From: Syntrophobacter fumaroxidans MPOB
Lineage (GTDB): Bacteria > Desulfobacterota > Syntrophobacteria > Syntrophobacterales > Syntrophobacteraceae
Assembly: GCF_000014965.1 (NCBI RefSeq)
Contig: NC_008554.1
Coordinates: forward strand, 1,848,001 to 1,912,000
Length of the DNA stretch: 64,000 bases
Reading direction: 5' to 3'
Part shown: one piece after another, positions 45,091 to 54,928 of the stretch
Position numbering within the stretch: position 1 is the stretch's first letter
Layout: every line of letters starts with the position of its first letter
The notes under the pieces: generated by a model
Databases searched by the model: none
What the model was told of the DNA's origin: nothing
What the model saw: only the letters and a program-made list of their open reading frames with translations
Program-made: the position numbers and the translations under genes

Positions 45091-46281
45091 ATGGAAACTG
45101 ACGTCAGCTTCAAGAATATCGGTCTTCGCGGCATAACCGTGGCCGACACCAAAATAAGTTACATCGACGGAGTGCGCGGAATTCTGATATACCGCGGATT
45201 CCGTATCGAGGATCTGGCGGAGATTTCCTCTTTCGAGGAGACCGCGTACCTGCTGTTGAACGGTGGTTTGCCCGACAAAGAGGGACTGGCCGCTTTCAGG
45301 GACGCGCTCACCGCAGCCGGCCGGCTCCCCGACGAAATCTCCGAAAGCTTCAAGCTGTGGCCCCGCAGGTCCGATCCCATGGACATCATTCAGGCATCGG
45401 TTCCCATCCTCGCCATGATCGATCCGGAGCTCGCAGCCGAATCCAGAGAAGCCAACCTGCGCAAAGCGATACGGGTCATCGCCCGACTGCCTGAAATCAT
45501 CACCACCTGGCACAGAATGCGAAACGGTCTTCAGCCCCTGCCTCATGATCCGAAACTCGGTCACGCCGGGAACTTCCTCTGGAAGCTCACCGGGAAGAAA
45601 CCCGAGGAGGAAATGGCCCGAGCCTTCGAAGTCTCTCTGATTCTACAGGCGGACCATGCCTTCAGTGCGTCCACATTCGCCTGCAGGGAAGTGGTGTCCA
45701 CCCGGGCGCACCTGTATGCCGGGGTCACCGCAGGGGTGGGAGCTCTTTCAGGAATCCTCCACGGGGGCTCCAACGCCTTGGTCATGCGGGTAATGTTCGA
45801 CATGATCGACCAGGGGATGACCACGAAGGACATCGGCGCCTGGGTTAAAGGAAAGCTTGACCGGCGCGAGAAGATAATGGGGATGGGCCACGCGGTTTAC
45901 AAGACCACCGATCCCAGGGCCGAGATCCTCAAGGGCCTGTGCGAAAACGTGGCCATAAAGACCGAGCGCGAGGAGTGGTTCAACTTCCTGAGGGCGATAG
46001 AAACCGAATGCATCCGGGAATTCGAAAAAAGAGGCAAGAGGAAGATCAAGGCCAACGTCGATTTTTACAGCGGTCTGCTCTGCGCCATGCTCGGAATACC
46101 GCTCGATATCATGACTCCCGTATTCGCGATGGCGATTGCGGTCGGCTGGTGTTCGCACATCATCGAGGAAAAATTCGGCGATGCGCAGGGGAAGCCCGTA
46201 TTGTACCGTCCGGAATCCAAGTATGTCGGCCATTATTGCGGCCAGTTCGGCTGCACCTATCTGCCCATCGAGCAACGGTAG
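45091..46281 (+). CDS. Citrate synthase (Si-type family), possibly 2-methylcitrate synthase
   Basis: A 396-residue enzyme joining acetyl-CoA (or propionyl-CoA) with oxaloacetate. Catalytic residues are visible: His224 (LHGGSN), His267 (GMGHAVY) and Asp324 (VDFYSG), with the spacing normal for the family. Length fits the small bacterial/archaeal type. Methylcitrate synthases share these residues, so substrate preference cannot be settled. GGAG before ATG 45091 decides the start; the frame is open to 45028. There are no prp or other TCA genes next to it. Confidence 0.92.
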   Translation: METDVSFKNIGLRGITVADTKISYIDGVRGILIYRGFRIEDLAEISSFEETAYLLLNGGLPDKEGLAAFRDALTAAGRLPDEISESFKLWPRRSDPMDIIQASVPILAMIDPELAAESREANLRKAIRVIARLPEIITTWHRMRNGLQPLPHDPKLGHAGNFLWKLTGKKPEEEMARAFEVSLILQADHAFSASTFACREVVSTRAHLYAGVTAGVGALSGILHGGSNALVMRVMFDMIDQGMTTKDIGAWVKGKLDRREKIMGMGHAVYKTTDPRAEILKGLCENVAIKTEREEWFNFLRAIETECIREFEKRGKRKIKANVDFYSGLLCAMLGIPLDIMTPVFAMAIAVGWCSHIIEEKFGDAQGKPVLYRPESKYVGHYCGQFGCTYLPIEQR

Positions 46282-46601
46282 ACGCATGCCGTCGTCCGGC
46301 TTGGCCCCGCGGCGGGTTTTCACCGCCGGGGGACTCTTTCCGCTTCTCTCACACGGGCCCGGCCGCCGCCCCGCCGTCCCGGACCACTCCGAGACGGAAT
46401 CTTCGCCCCATTCGTCCATCCCGCTCATCGCCCTGACAACGACTATCCGGCAGCTCAGCCCCATGCGGTCGTGTTTTGGAAAACCACGATACTCGACCGT
46501 ATCATTTCTTTCATGGTCTCGTCCGATGGGCGACCGGCGCGAAAGCACGACGCTTGACCGGTTCGGACGTCCCACGGACACGACATGCCGGTTTCACGAC
46601 G
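46282..46601. other. Intergenic spacer, no gene supported
   Basis: 320 bases between citrate synthase and the acyltransferase, same strand. No hairpin or promoter was clear. The acyltransferase frame is open upstream to 46476 but that part is not family-like. Confidence 0.4.
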
Positions 46602-47726
46602 ATGAATAGTCCAACGACGAACACCCGGCTTGCTTCACTCGATGCCTTTCGAGGAGCCGTCATTGCCGGGATGATCCTCGTGAACTCACCCGGCAGGTGG
46701 GTCTACACCTATTCGCAGCTCAAACACGCCCAGTGGAACGGCTGGACTTTCGCGGACACGATATTCCCGGCATTTCTGTTTGTCGTGGGCGTTTCCATGG
46801 TTTTCTCGTTTTCCCGCCGGAGAGAATGCGAAGAACCCGCCTGGAGGCTGGTGCTGCAGGTCTTCAGACGAACGTCGCTCATCTTCCTCCTCGGACTCCT
46901 GCTCAACGTGATGCTCGACTTCCATGGCTCCAACCTGAGGATCCCCGGGGTACTCCAAAGAATCGCCGCCTGCTATTTCGTCGCGTCGCTGATTGTGCTG
47001 GGAACCGGCTTCCGGGGCCAGGCGATCTGGGCCTTGGGCCTTCTTGCCCTCTATTGGCTGCTGATGGAGTTCTACCCCGTGCCCGGAATCGGCGCGGGGG
47101 TTCTCGAACCGGGAAGAAACTTCGCCTCCTACGTCGATTCCCTGCTTCTTGACGGGCACATGTGGTCGCACTACCGAACCTGGGACCCGGAAGGAATCAT
47201 CAGCACGATCCCCGCCGTCTCCTCCACCCTTTTCGGAGTCCTCACGGGACACTTCCTGAGATCGACGTTTTCCGCAAAAGCGAAGACCGCCGGGATGCTG
47301 GGTGCGGGGGCGGCGCTGCTGGCGCTCGGCCGGTTCTGCAGTATCTGGCTCCCCATCAACAAGAACATCTGGACCAGTTCGTACAGCATCTTCATGACCG
47401 GCCTCTCACTGGCCGGGCTGGCGGTGTTCTATTGGCTCATCGATGTGAAAGACCGCAAACGCTGGGCGATCCCTTTCGAAATCTTCGGCACGAACGCCAT
47501 CACGGCCTACATGCTGTCCATGTTCCTGTTGATAGCCGCGCGCGGCATCGACTGGACGTTTTCCGACGGCTCGCAGGTCAAGATACGGAGACTGTGCTAC
47601 GACTGGATACTCATCCAGGTGGGGAATCCCAAGGCCGCGTCCCTGCTGTTCGGGGTCGGCCTCCTGTTGGTCACATTCCTGCCCCTGTGGCTCATGTGGA
47701 GGAGGCGTTGGTTCCTGAAGGCCTGA
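46602..47726 (+). CDS. Membrane acyltransferase, heparan-alpha-glucosaminide N-acetyltransferase-like
   Basis: A 374-residue protein with about ten membrane helices. The N-terminus RLASLDAFRGAVIAGMILVN and the following WNGWTFADTIFPAFLFVVG are the signature of the bacterial HGSNAT/DUF5009-like family, with the Asp and Arg of the first helix and the conserved Asp-x3-Pro. Members transfer acyl groups across the membrane to sugars. The substrate is unknown. It stands alone on its strand. Confidence 0.85.
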   Translation: MNSPTTNTRLASLDAFRGAVIAGMILVNSPGRWVYTYSQLKHAQWNGWTFADTIFPAFLFVVGVSMVFSFSRRRECEEPAWRLVLQVFRRTSLIFLLGLLLNVMLDFHGSNLRIPGVLQRIAACYFVASLIVLGTGFRGQAIWALGLLALYWLLMEFYPVPGIGAGVLEPGRNFASYVDSLLLDGHMWSHYRTWDPEGIISTIPAVSSTLFGVLTGHFLRSTFSAKAKTAGMLGAGAALLALGRFCSIWLPINKNIWTSSYSIFMTGLSLAGLAVFYWLIDVKDRKRWAIPFEIFGTNAITAYMLSMFLLIAARGIDWTFSDGSQVKIRRLCYDWILIQVGNPKAASLLFGVGLLLVTFLPLWLMWRRRWFLKA

Positions 47727-47800
47727 CATGGCAGGGCGGATGAGCCGGCAGGCGCCTGGAGGACGGCGCGGACGAGCCCTCGTTCGCCCGCGGGTTCGCT

Positions 47801-48517
47801 TCAGTCGGCCCATTCGGGGACAAATCGGCGCGCCTTGCTCATGGCGGCGTCCAACGTTCTGTAGGAAGGTTCCAGAGAGCCGACGCGGGCCCAGAACTGG
47901 GGGGAATGATTCATCTGCTCCATGTGGCAAAGCTCATGGATCAGAATATATCGAACCAATTCGGGAGGCAGGAACAGAAGTTTGTAGTTGAGGCTGATGG
48001 TGCCTTTGAGCGAACAACTCCCCCACCGGCTCTTCTGCCCCCGAACCAGTGCCTTGCGGAAGGGAATTCCCGCGGAGGCGCCGACCCTCCCCAACCAGGG
48101 GACAAGGTGACGCTGTCCCTCTTGCTTGAGCCACTCTTTGAACAAGTGGCGGCATGTTTCGGGGTCCGTCAAGTCTCCACTCAACTCGAGGCGCGCGGGG
48201 GCCGTCCGAACCAGTCGGACACTTCGCCCCGGCCCGGGAACACACAAAACATCGAATTCGGCATCCACCGCACGAAGATGAATGGTCCGCGGCGGAAACA
48301 ACCGGGACTCCGAGCTGTTTTCATGCAACCGGCTTCGCCCGGCGACCAACTCGATCCAGTCCCTCTTCCGGTCGAGAATCTCCGGCACTTTTTCCCGATT
48401 GAAACCGGGGGGAATAACGACCTCGAGCCTGCAGCCCGGCAGCATCCTCAGGATGATTCGCTTCGCCTTCTTGCTCACACGCACGGTATGGGGCGGAACC
48501 GTATCCGGGTCTTTCAT
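47801..48517 (-). CDS. YgjP-like (DUF45) zinc metallopeptidase domain protein
   Basis: A 238-residue protein of the YgjP/M48-like group. The HELCHMEQMNHSPQFW motif gives the HExxH zinc site and the downstream His, and KSRWGSCSLKGTISLNYKLL is the second family signature. No signal peptide, so probably cytoplasmic. The role of this family is poorly known. It is convergent with the acyltransferase gene. Confidence 0.9.
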   Translation of the reverse strand: MKDPDTVPPHTVRVSKKAKRIILRMLPGCRLEVVIPPGFNREKVPEILDRKRDWIELVAGRSRLHENSSESRLFPPRTIHLRAVDAEFDVLCVPGPGRSVRLVRTAPARLELSGDLTDPETCRHLFKEWLKQEGQRHLVPWLGRVGASAGIPFRKALVRGQKSRWGSCSLKGTISLNYKLLFLPPELVRYILIHELCHMEQMNHSPQFWARVGSLEPSYRTLDAAMSKARRFVPEWAD

Positions 48518-48666
48518 CGGGGGACCATCCGGGCACCATCCTGCAAACCTCCGTGAGCCGGCGGCTCACGGAGAAAAACGACCTTCGTCATCGTCATTTC
48601 CGTCCAAGGGGACATGGAGGTACAAGAACGCGGATCACCCGTCTTTCAAGGCTTCCCGAGCATCCT

Positions 48667-49044
48667 TTACTTGTTTCCCTTTCGGACTTCTCTGTTCATC
48701 TTGGGGCCACCGGTTCCTTCCTTCGGCCAGGGCGTGCCCGCGCTGTCCACAAAGGTCGTCCCATCCAGCGTCCCGGTCGCCTCGCCGCCATCCTGCAGCT
48801 TGAGCTTCAAATCCTTTCCGCTGAGCGCGTACCTGCCCTCGATGCCCTGGTACTTCGCTTCCACCCCGGAAGACTTGACCTTCTGCTTGAGAAAGAATGT
48901 CCCATCCGGGTTGAGCTTCAAGTATTCCCTGGGGTTATCCTTGCTGATATAGGTACCTGCCACGCCGGTTTGCTGACCGGACGAAAGTCCGGCGCAAGAC
49001 AGGACAAGAGCTATCGATGCAAAGAGTGCAAGAGCACGTTTCAT
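48667..49044 (-). CDS. Small lipoprotein, function unknown
   Basis: A 125-residue protein with a signal ending in a lipobox-like VLSC (Cys about residue 18). The mature part is beta-rich: GTYISKDNPREYLKLNPDG, then a GRYALSGKDLKLKLQDGGEA segment, giving alternating strands and Gly/Asp turns. AGGGAGGTGG precedes ATG 49044. Style and size resemble the lipoprotein at 28703-29047, though they are too short to prove common origin by eye. Confidence 0.7.
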   Translation of the reverse strand: MKRALALFASIALVLSCAGLSSGQQTGVAGTYISKDNPREYLKLNPDGTFFLKQKVKSSGVEAKYQGIEGRYALSGKDLKLKLQDGGEATGTLDGTTFVDSAGTPWPKEGTGGPKMNREVRKGNK

Positions 49045-49379
49045 CACAATCCACCTCCCTTTATTCCACACCGGGTTGTCTCAAGAGTCTCCTCTTCCAT
49101 CCTGCGAGCTCAGGCGGCGCTCGCCCCGAATCCCACGATCGGGCCGGGGCGAACGCCCGTCTTCGTCACCCGAAAACACACGGGCTCTTGCCGGCGGCAA
49201 AAGCCGTCAGCCGGTTCGAATCGCCTCGACGCCTCAGCCTACGTTGCAGCATAAGGCCGGGCGGTATCCGCATGGGCCGGTCCGTCCCTCAGGCAACGCA
49301 TACTATACCGAAGTCCTGACGACTCCAACAAAGATTATGCGCCGGCAGCCATCGAACCACCCCGGGCGTCGCCGCCGTT
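49045..49379. other. Intergenic spacer, no gene supported
   Basis: 335 bases between two - strand genes. It should carry the promoter of the lipoprotein gene; no boxes were convincing. No RNA gene or repeat was seen. Confidence 0.4.
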
Positions 49380-50237
49380 TTATCCGAAGCGCAGCCCGCT
49401 TTCCCGGATCAGGTACAGGATGATCAGGACCCCGAGGACGAGCCACAGCACTCGTATCAGTATTGTCCTCCAGGAGAGGGCCGACCCGATCCCCGGGTCC
49501 GGAAATGCGGGACCGGGAGACGACCAGGCGGATGCGTCCCTTCCGAACATCGTTTTTTCCACCTTCCGCGCGCGGGGCGCCCCCCCGGCAAGGAAGTCCC
49601 CGGCGGGAAACCCCTCGACCGAAGCCTTTCCTCCCGGATCTTCATCCCTTCCCACGCGCGGCGAAGAAGCCCGGATCTTCCCGTCCGGGAAGGTCCCGTC
49701 ACCCCGGGGCACCGGCAGGGGAATCTTTTGCCGGACAGCGTTCGTCACCTCCGTGATTTTGCGGTTGACCGCACCGCCCACTAAAAAGAGAAAGAAACCC
49801 GCTAGGGGCATGGCGAACATCCCTGGATGGAATGCCCTGTCCAGCACGGATTTCGCTGGATCGGCAGGGTCATGGAACACCTCCACTGCATCCCCCTCCC
49901 GATAACCGGCGGCCACGGCCGCGGCGGACGGGCGTCCCGGAATGTAGTCGGGTCCGAACCGAACTCTCTCGCCTTGGTATCGAACGTCCTTCACGGCATA
50001 TCGGTAGACGACCTTGGGCGTCCGCAACCTCTTTCCCCCGGGTGTCCCGGCCTTGACGCCGGATGAGAGGATCACTCCCCTCGTGGAAGGCCAGTTGGCC
50101 GCCGATATCACCTCGATCACCGGCATTGCCCCGAACACCATGAGACCCATGCCGGCCAGCATGATCATCTGAAAAAGCCTTCCAACAAATCGGGCAACGA
50201 GGTCGATGGGGAAACTTGCAGACTGGGGCTCGGACAT
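49380..50237 (-). CDS. DUF3592-domain membrane protein
   Basis: A 285-residue protein. Membrane helices lie at about 20-45, 140-160 and at the C-terminus (about 262-280). Between the first two is a DUF3592 domain (NWPSTRGVILSSGV, then VEVFHDPADPAKSVL), a beta domain of unknown role. A disordered Pro/Gly-rich stretch links to the last helix. ATG 50237 has AGGAG 8 bases upstream; the GTG at 50243 is too close. Confidence 0.8.
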   Translation of the reverse strand: MSEPQSASFPIDLVARFVGRLFQMIMLAGMGLMVFGAMPVIEVISAANWPSTRGVILSSGVKAGTPGGKRLRTPKVVYRYAVKDVRYQGERVRFGPDYIPGRPSAAAVAAGYREGDAVEVFHDPADPAKSVLDRAFHPGMFAMPLAGFFLFLVGGAVNRKITEVTNAVRQKIPLPVPRGDGTFPDGKIRASSPRVGRDEDPGGKASVEGFPAGDFLAGGAPRARKVEKTMFGRDASAWSSPGPAFPDPGIGSALSWRTILIRVLWLVLGVLIILYLIRESGLRFG

Positions 50238-50527
50238 CGTCACGACTCCTTTTCCTGAGATTCAGGCTGTTCTCTCACACTCGGCAATCCCCGCAGCACC
50301 CCGCCCCGCCGCGATGCGCTCTGCTCCGGAAACCCTCCTCCCGGGACCGGACGCGGGAAATCGCCCGCTCACCGCGCTCGACCGGCAGCGTCGTGCACGC
50401 TCCATACACGATCGCAGAAAACCGTCCGGTTGGGAAGGGAACTCCGCATATTCGCAAGGAATCCCGACGGAGGCTTGCACGTTGCGGTCGAATCCATCAA
50501 ACCCGGAGTCGCGCCGAGGAGAAGACT

Positions 50528-51412
50528 TCATCGCAACGGGCTGGAGGCGAGCAACCTCCGCAGCTCGTCCTCGATCCTGCCGGGCGAATACCCGAGGCTG
50601 AAGGCCCTGGTGCTGTCCAGGGAAACATCGCGTGGGCGTGGCGCGGGCATTTTGACGTCCCGCTGTCTGCAGGCCCGCAGCCCAGCCTCCCCGAAACCCG
50701 CCAGGCGCGCCAGCAAAAGACCGAATGCGTACCGCGAGACCCGTTCCCGGCCCCCCAGGTGGAGGATCCCTCCGGTTTGCCGCAGCGCGAGGAAAATTCC
50801 CTCCACCGCCGATTCAGCGCTCACCGGAGTCCTGATCTCATCCGTGAACAGCGGCAGCTCGCGTCCGGACCGCATCGCCTCGATCATGGGCTGAACGAAA
50901 CCGGACGAGAAAGGCCCCGGTTCCCCGAACATCAAGGGCAGGCGGCAGATGACCGCGTTCGGATATTCCGCGGCGACCATTTCCTCGGCCCGCGCCTTCT
51001 GTTCGCCATAAACGTTGACCGGAGAAACAGGGTCCCGTTCCCCGTACGGGGGGCTCAACCCGTCAAAAACCATGTCGGATGATATGAATAGGTAAGGGAT
51101 GGCTGATTCGGCACAAAGCGCGGCGATGTGGAACGGCGCCTCGACATTGATTCTATACGACTCCGCCCGGTTTTCCTGGCACCAGTTGACATTGGTCGCC
51201 GCGGCGGCGTGAATGACGGCCCGGGGTTTGAGCCTCCGGAACATGTCGGCGGTTTGCGCGCGATCGGTGAGATCGACGACGTGGCCCCGGACCCCGTCAA
51301 TGGCGATGGGATGTCGGTGGGCCACCCCGTGGATTTCCCACCGGTCCCTTTTCAGCCGGCAGACATTCCAGCCCAGAAGCCCGCTCGCCCCCGTCAACAG
51401 CAACCGCTTCAC
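50528..51412 (-). CDS. RmlD-like NAD(P)-dependent sugar reductase (SDR family)
   Basis: A 294-residue extended SDR related to dTDP-4-dehydrorhamnose reductase. The Rossmann start is LLTGASGLLGWNVCRL (GxxGxxG), the catalytic pair is YGEQKARAEE (Tyr-x3-Lys), and AAATNVNWCQENRAESYRIN matches the RmlD substrate-binding pattern. It overlaps the upstream transglutaminase-like gene by 4 bases, so the pair is translationally coupled. No other rml genes are nearby, so the substrate may differ from rhamnose precursors. Confidence 0.87.
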   Translation of the reverse strand: MKRLLLTGASGLLGWNVCRLKRDRWEIHGVAHRHPIAIDGVRGHVVDLTDRAQTADMFRRLKPRAVIHAAAATNVNWCQENRAESYRINVEAPFHIAALCAESAIPYLFISSDMVFDGLSPPYGERDPVSPVNVYGEQKARAEEMVAAEYPNAVICRLPLMFGEPGPFSSGFVQPMIEAMRSGRELPLFTDEIRTPVSAESAVEGIFLALRQTGGILHLGGRERVSRYAFGLLLARLAGFGEAGLRACRQRDVKMPAPRPRDVSLDSTRAFSLGYSPGRIEDELRRLLASSPLR

Positions 51413-52116
51413 CGGTTGTCACCCGCGGAGTTCTTCTCCACGACGGGCCGACCACCCGAATCGCAACCGCCGTCACGGCGCCGTTGGGCCCAGCTTTCGG
51501 CGCGCCTCTCACCGTAGGTCTTCACGAACGCGTTCACGATCTCCTCCACCGGAACGTCCGCATAACTCCCGATGAACTCGATATATTCCATGTACCTCTG
51601 ATGTTCGCTGTTGAACGCTTGAAACAAAGAATCATCCCGGCCGTTGAAATCGAGCGGGGGAACACGGTACCATTCGCAGAGCTCCCGATTGAACGCGGGC
51701 GTGGCCTTGACCCAGCCGCCGCCGAGGAAAAACTCCGCAAAAGCGTGATATACGAACACATCGGTGCCGAGCCTATCGGTCAACCGTTCGCCGGCAAGAT
51801 GATTGCGCACATTCGCGAATCCGAGCCGGCACGGAATGCCGCAGGCCCTCGAAAGGGCGCACAGGAGCGAAGCCTTCGGAATGCAGAAACTCTTGCCGCA
51901 GGACAGGACATAGCTGGCGCGATAGTACAGTGGTTCTTCAAACGGAAGATAGGGACTGTACCAGATGCCGTCCCGAACGGCGAGGTACAGCCTGACCGCC
52001 ATCTGTCTGGGATCGCCGCAGCCGCGCACGGTCTTTTCGGCTAAATCCCGCACGGAGGGATGATCGCTGTCGATGATGGCTGTCGGCCGAAGATAAATGG
52101 GATCCGCGTCCATCAT
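51409..52116 (-). CDS. Transglutaminase-like cysteine protease-fold protein
   Basis: A 235-residue protein with a transglutaminase core: the nucleophile Cys is in GKSFCIPKASLLCALSRACG, followed by GIPCRLGFANVR, then the His in YHAFAEFFLGGGWVKATPAFN, where Asn rather than Asp closes the segment. Bacterial members are proteases or peptide-modifying enzymes. No signal peptide. Two adjacent ATG codons (52116, 52113) are possible starts with only a weak site. It is the first gene of a two-gene unit with the RmlD-like reductase. Confidence 0.85.
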   Translation of the reverse strand: MMDADPIYLRPTAIIDSDHPSVRDLAEKTVRGCGDPRQMAVRLYLAVRDGIWYSPYLPFEEPLYYRASYVLSCGKSFCIPKASLLCALSRACGIPCRLGFANVRNHLAGERLTDRLGTDVFVYHAFAEFFLGGGWVKATPAFNRELCEWYRVPPLDFNGRDDSLFQAFNSEHQRYMEYIEFIGSYADVPVEEIVNAFVKTYGERRAESWAQRRRDGGCDSGGRPVVEKNSAGDNR

Positions 52117-52533
52117 GAGTCATTGTCTCTTCAAGCTGCGCGCCGGGCTTTTCTCTATGGGCATTCTCCATTGGCAATGAATTCAACGATGCCTTCTATT
52201 ATCATGACGAAAGCTTCCCATTCAAGGTTTTCCGCTTCTTTCCATCGAATTCCGCTCGATTTTGCGTCACCGGCCGGTCCATTGACGAAAGTCCCGGAAA
52301 GCCGGGCCGGCTGTGAGCTTGACAACGTTTGCGAGAGTGTGCTACAGGGCAATGCCGATTTCCCGAAGGGCTCACGGACGCGTTGCGGCCGCGGACGCCG
52401 GCGGGCCGGCGCGATTTGCGGTTGGGCAAAATAATCCTTGTTCCAGGCTGAAAAAATCATTGTCATTGTGCTTATCATGTGGTATTTGATACAGCTTGCT
52501 TGGGTTGATGCGACCCAGGCGAAGCGCATGTGT
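52117..52533. other. Intergenic region upstream of the tRNA-tuf operon
   Basis: 417 bases between the divergent transglutaminase and tRNA-Tyr genes. Apart from the promoter-like stretch at 52460-52494 no feature was recognised. Frames on the - strand run through the tRNA and are shadows. Confidence 0.5.
52460..52494 (+). promoter_or_regulatory. Candidate promoter of the tRNA-Tyr/tRNA-Thr/tuf operon
   Basis: TTGTCA (52460-52465), a 17-base spacer and TATTTG (52483-52488), with an A-run (AAAAAA at 52451-52456) as a possible UP element. It lies about 40 bases before the mature tRNA-Tyr 5' end. The -10 box is weak, so the exact boxes are uncertain. Confidence 0.4.
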
Positions 52534-52618
<85 letters not shown>

Positions 52619-52783
52619 CTTTTTCATGATGTGTAGGAGATGGTGGCAGCCGAGCAGCGAGTCATTGTCGTTGGGACTACAGGGTGTCTTGGGACCGCAA
52701 AGAGCTATCGCAGGCTTCATGCATACGTTCCCACATCACGTGTGAACCTTCACCAATCATTCTTGTTGGCTGCTTTCTCGCAG

Positions 52784-52860
52784 GCCCACGTAGCTCAGTA
52801 GGTAGAGCACTTCCTTGGTAAGGAAGAGGTTCACCGGTTCGATCCCGGTCGTGGGCTCCA
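52784..52860 (+). tRNA. tRNA-Thr (GGT)
   Basis: Acceptor stem GCCCACG/CGTGGGC, D-arm with AGCTCAGTAGGTAGAGC, anticodon stem CTTCC/GGAAG around TTGGTAA (anticodon GGT), T-loop TTCGATC and encoded CCA. It lies just upstream of tuf, as in many bacteria where Tyr/Gly/Thr tRNAs precede tuf. Confidence 0.95.
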
Positions 52861-53005
52861 GTTTTTTTCTCGTTAATCGAGAGAGCACGCCGAATCACGA
52901 TGCTCCCTTCGAATTCGGCCTCTACTCGGCACCTGAATACAAGTCAAGATCAGGAAGAAATATCGCTTGTGCGGCATTTGAGACAAATTTTCAGGAGGAA
53001 GTACG

Positions 53006-54199
53006 ATGGGCAAGAAGAAATTTGAGCGGACGAAGCCGCATGTGAACGTGGGCACGGTGGGTCACATCGATCACGGCAAGACGACGTTGACGGCGGCCAT
53101 CACCAAGCAGTTGGCCAAGCGCGGCCGGGCCGAATTCGTGCCGTTCGATCAGATTGACAAGGCACCCGAGGAGCGCGAGCGCGGCATCACCATCGCCACG
53201 GCGCACGTGGAATACGAGACGGACAAGCGGCATTACGCTCACGTGGACTGCCCGGGGCACGCGGATTACATCAAGAACATGATCACCGGAGCCGCTCAGA
53301 TGGACGGAGCCATCCTGGTGGTGGCGGCCGACGACGGTCCGATGCCGCAGACCCGCGAGCATATTCTTCTGTCGCGTCAGGTGGGGGTTCCCTACATCGT
53401 GGTGTTTCTGAACAAGGTGGACATGGTGGATGATCCGGAGCTGATCGAGCTCGTGGAGCTGGAGTTGCGGGAGCTTCTGAGCAAGTACGGTTTTCCGGGC
53501 GACGACGTGCCCATCATCAAGGGTTCGGCGTTGCGGGCGCTGGAGGCCGACGATCCCGAGCATCCGGACACCAAGTGCATATTCGAGTTGATGGAAGCCA
53601 TCGACGCGTATGTGCCGGACCCGGTGCGCGATATCGACAAGCCCTTTTTGATGCCCATCGAGGATGTGTTTTCGATCAGCGGGCGCGGCACGGTGGTGAC
53701 GGGGCGTGTGGAGCGCGGGGTCATCCGGGTGAGCGAGGATGTGGAGATCGTGGGTTTCCGGCCGACGTTCAAGACGGTGTGCACGGGTGTGGAGATGTTC
53801 CGCAAGACCCTGGACCAGGGGCAGGCGGGCGACAACGTGGGGGTGCTGCTGCGGGGCACCAAGCGCGACGAGGTGGAGCGCGGGCAGGTGGTGGCCAAGC
53901 CGGGGAGCATCACGCCGCACACGAAGTTCAAGGCCGAGGTCTACGTGTTGAAAAAAGAGGAAGGCGGGCGGCACACGCCGTTTTTCCCGGGTTACCGGCC
54001 GCAGTTTTATTTCCGCACCACCGACGTCACGGGGATCATGACGCTGCCCGAGGGGGTGGAGATGGTCATGCCCGGAGACAACATCAGCACCGAGGTCCAC
54101 CTGATCACGCCCGTGGCCCTGGAAAAGGAACTGCGCTTCGCCATCCGTGAAGGCGGTCGCACCGTCGGCGCAGGCGTCATCACCGAGATCATCGAGTAA
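53006..54199 (+). CDS. tuf: Translation elongation factor Tu
   Basis: A 397-residue GTPase that brings aminoacyl-tRNA to the ribosome. Complete G motifs are visible: GHIDHGKTT, the switch I Thr in [15 protein letters not shown] and NKVD. All three domains and the C-terminal [10 protein letters not shown] segment are present. AGGAGG precedes ATG 53006. It is co-oriented with tRNA-Thr upstream and rpmG downstream. Confidence 0.98.
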   Translation: MGKKKFERTKPHVNVGTVGHIDHGKTTLTAAITKQLAKRGRAEFVPFDQIDKAPEERERGITIATAHVEYETDKRHYAHVDCPGHADYIKNMITGAAQMDGAILVVAADDGPMPQTREHILLSRQVGVPYIVVFLNKVDMVDDPELIELVELELRELLSKYGFPGDDVPIIKGSALRALEADDPEHPDTKCIFELMEAIDAYVPDPVRDIDKPFLMPIEDVFSISGRGTVVTGRVERGVIRVSEDVEIVGFRPTFKTVCTGVEMFRKTLDQGQAGDNVGVLLRGTKRDEVERGQVVAKPGSITPHTKFKAEVYVLKKEEGGRHTPFFPGYRPQFYFRTTDVTGIMTLPEGVEMVMPGDNISTEVHLITPVALEKELRFAIREGGRTVGAGVITEIIE

Positions 54200-54229
54200 C
54201 GCGACTCAAAGCATATAAGGTGTGCGATC

Positions 54230-54379
54230 ATGCGAACTCTTGTCACCCTGGCTTGTTCGGAATGCAAGCGTCGCAACTACACGACCACGAAGAACAAGCG
54301 GACGACACCTGAGAAGTTGAGCTTCAAGAAGTATTGCAGATTTTGTCATGCTCATACCGAGCATAAGGAAACCAAATAG
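54230..54379 (+). CDS. rpmG: Ribosomal protein L33
   Basis: A 49-residue large-subunit protein, short enough to be missed by gene finders. It starts [17 protein letters not shown] and has the two zinc knuckles CSEC and CRFC, so it is the zinc-binding (C+) form. It lies 30 bases after tuf and before secE, the conserved order. Confidence 0.95.
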   Translation: MRTLVTLACSECKRRNYTTTKNKRTTPEKLSFKKYCRFCHAHTEHKETK

Positions 54380-54530
54380 ACGGGAATCCGCCGGCAGGCG
54401 TTCCGACCGTTCGAAATGCCGCATGCCCTGTCCGAAGGGGCGCGGCGAGTTTGGATCGCCTGCCTCGATGGCTTCTGTCTAACGGTTCATCGACCTGTCA
54501 GGGAACTGACATTGAACAGGCTGGATGTGA

Positions 54531-54878
54531 ATGAATCTGCCGAAGCTATTCACGAAGAAGAATGAAGCGGAGCGATCCGCGAAATCACCGAAGGCCGAAA
54601 GCTCCAGGAAGGCAAGTCTCAGGGCGGTCAAACCGAAGAAGACCGAAACCTCCAAGCGTCCCTCCAGGAAACCGGAGGAATCGCGACTCGCCTGGTGGCA
54701 TGCTTCCCGACAGTATCTTCGGGAAGTGGTTTCCGAGCTGAAAAAGGTCGTCTGGCCGTCCCGGAAGGAGACCGTCGGTTCCACCGCCGTGGTGCTGGTG
54801 ATCGTTGCCGTTTGCGGCGTTTTCCTGGGAATCGTAGACCAGGTTCTGAGCCTTCTGGTCCGCATGCTCATCGGCTGA
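54531..54878 (+). CDS. secE: Preprotein translocase subunit SecE
   Basis: A 115-residue inner-membrane protein of the SecYEG channel. Residues about 1-60 form a Lys/Arg-rich N-terminal extension; the conserved core is SRQYLREVVSELKKVVWPSR followed by the single membrane helix (about 85-105). This single-helix form is usual outside the enterobacteria; the long charged extension is more unusual. The start has only a weak AGG site, so ATG 54531 is probable rather than certain. Confidence 0.93.
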   Translation: MNLPKLFTKKNEAERSAKSPKAESSRKASLRAVKPKKTETSKRPSRKPEESRLAWWHASRQYLREVVSELKKVVWPSRKETVGSTAVVLVIVAVCGVFLGIVDQVLSLLVRMLIG

Positions 54879-54928
54879 CGGCGAACGCGCCGATATCGGT
54901 TTTCGGGGCGATTCTTACACGCTATTGA

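Noticed and set aside
54380-54530. Possible tRNA-Trp between rpmG and secE
   Set aside because: No cloverleaf with a CCA anticodon could be built from this stretch.
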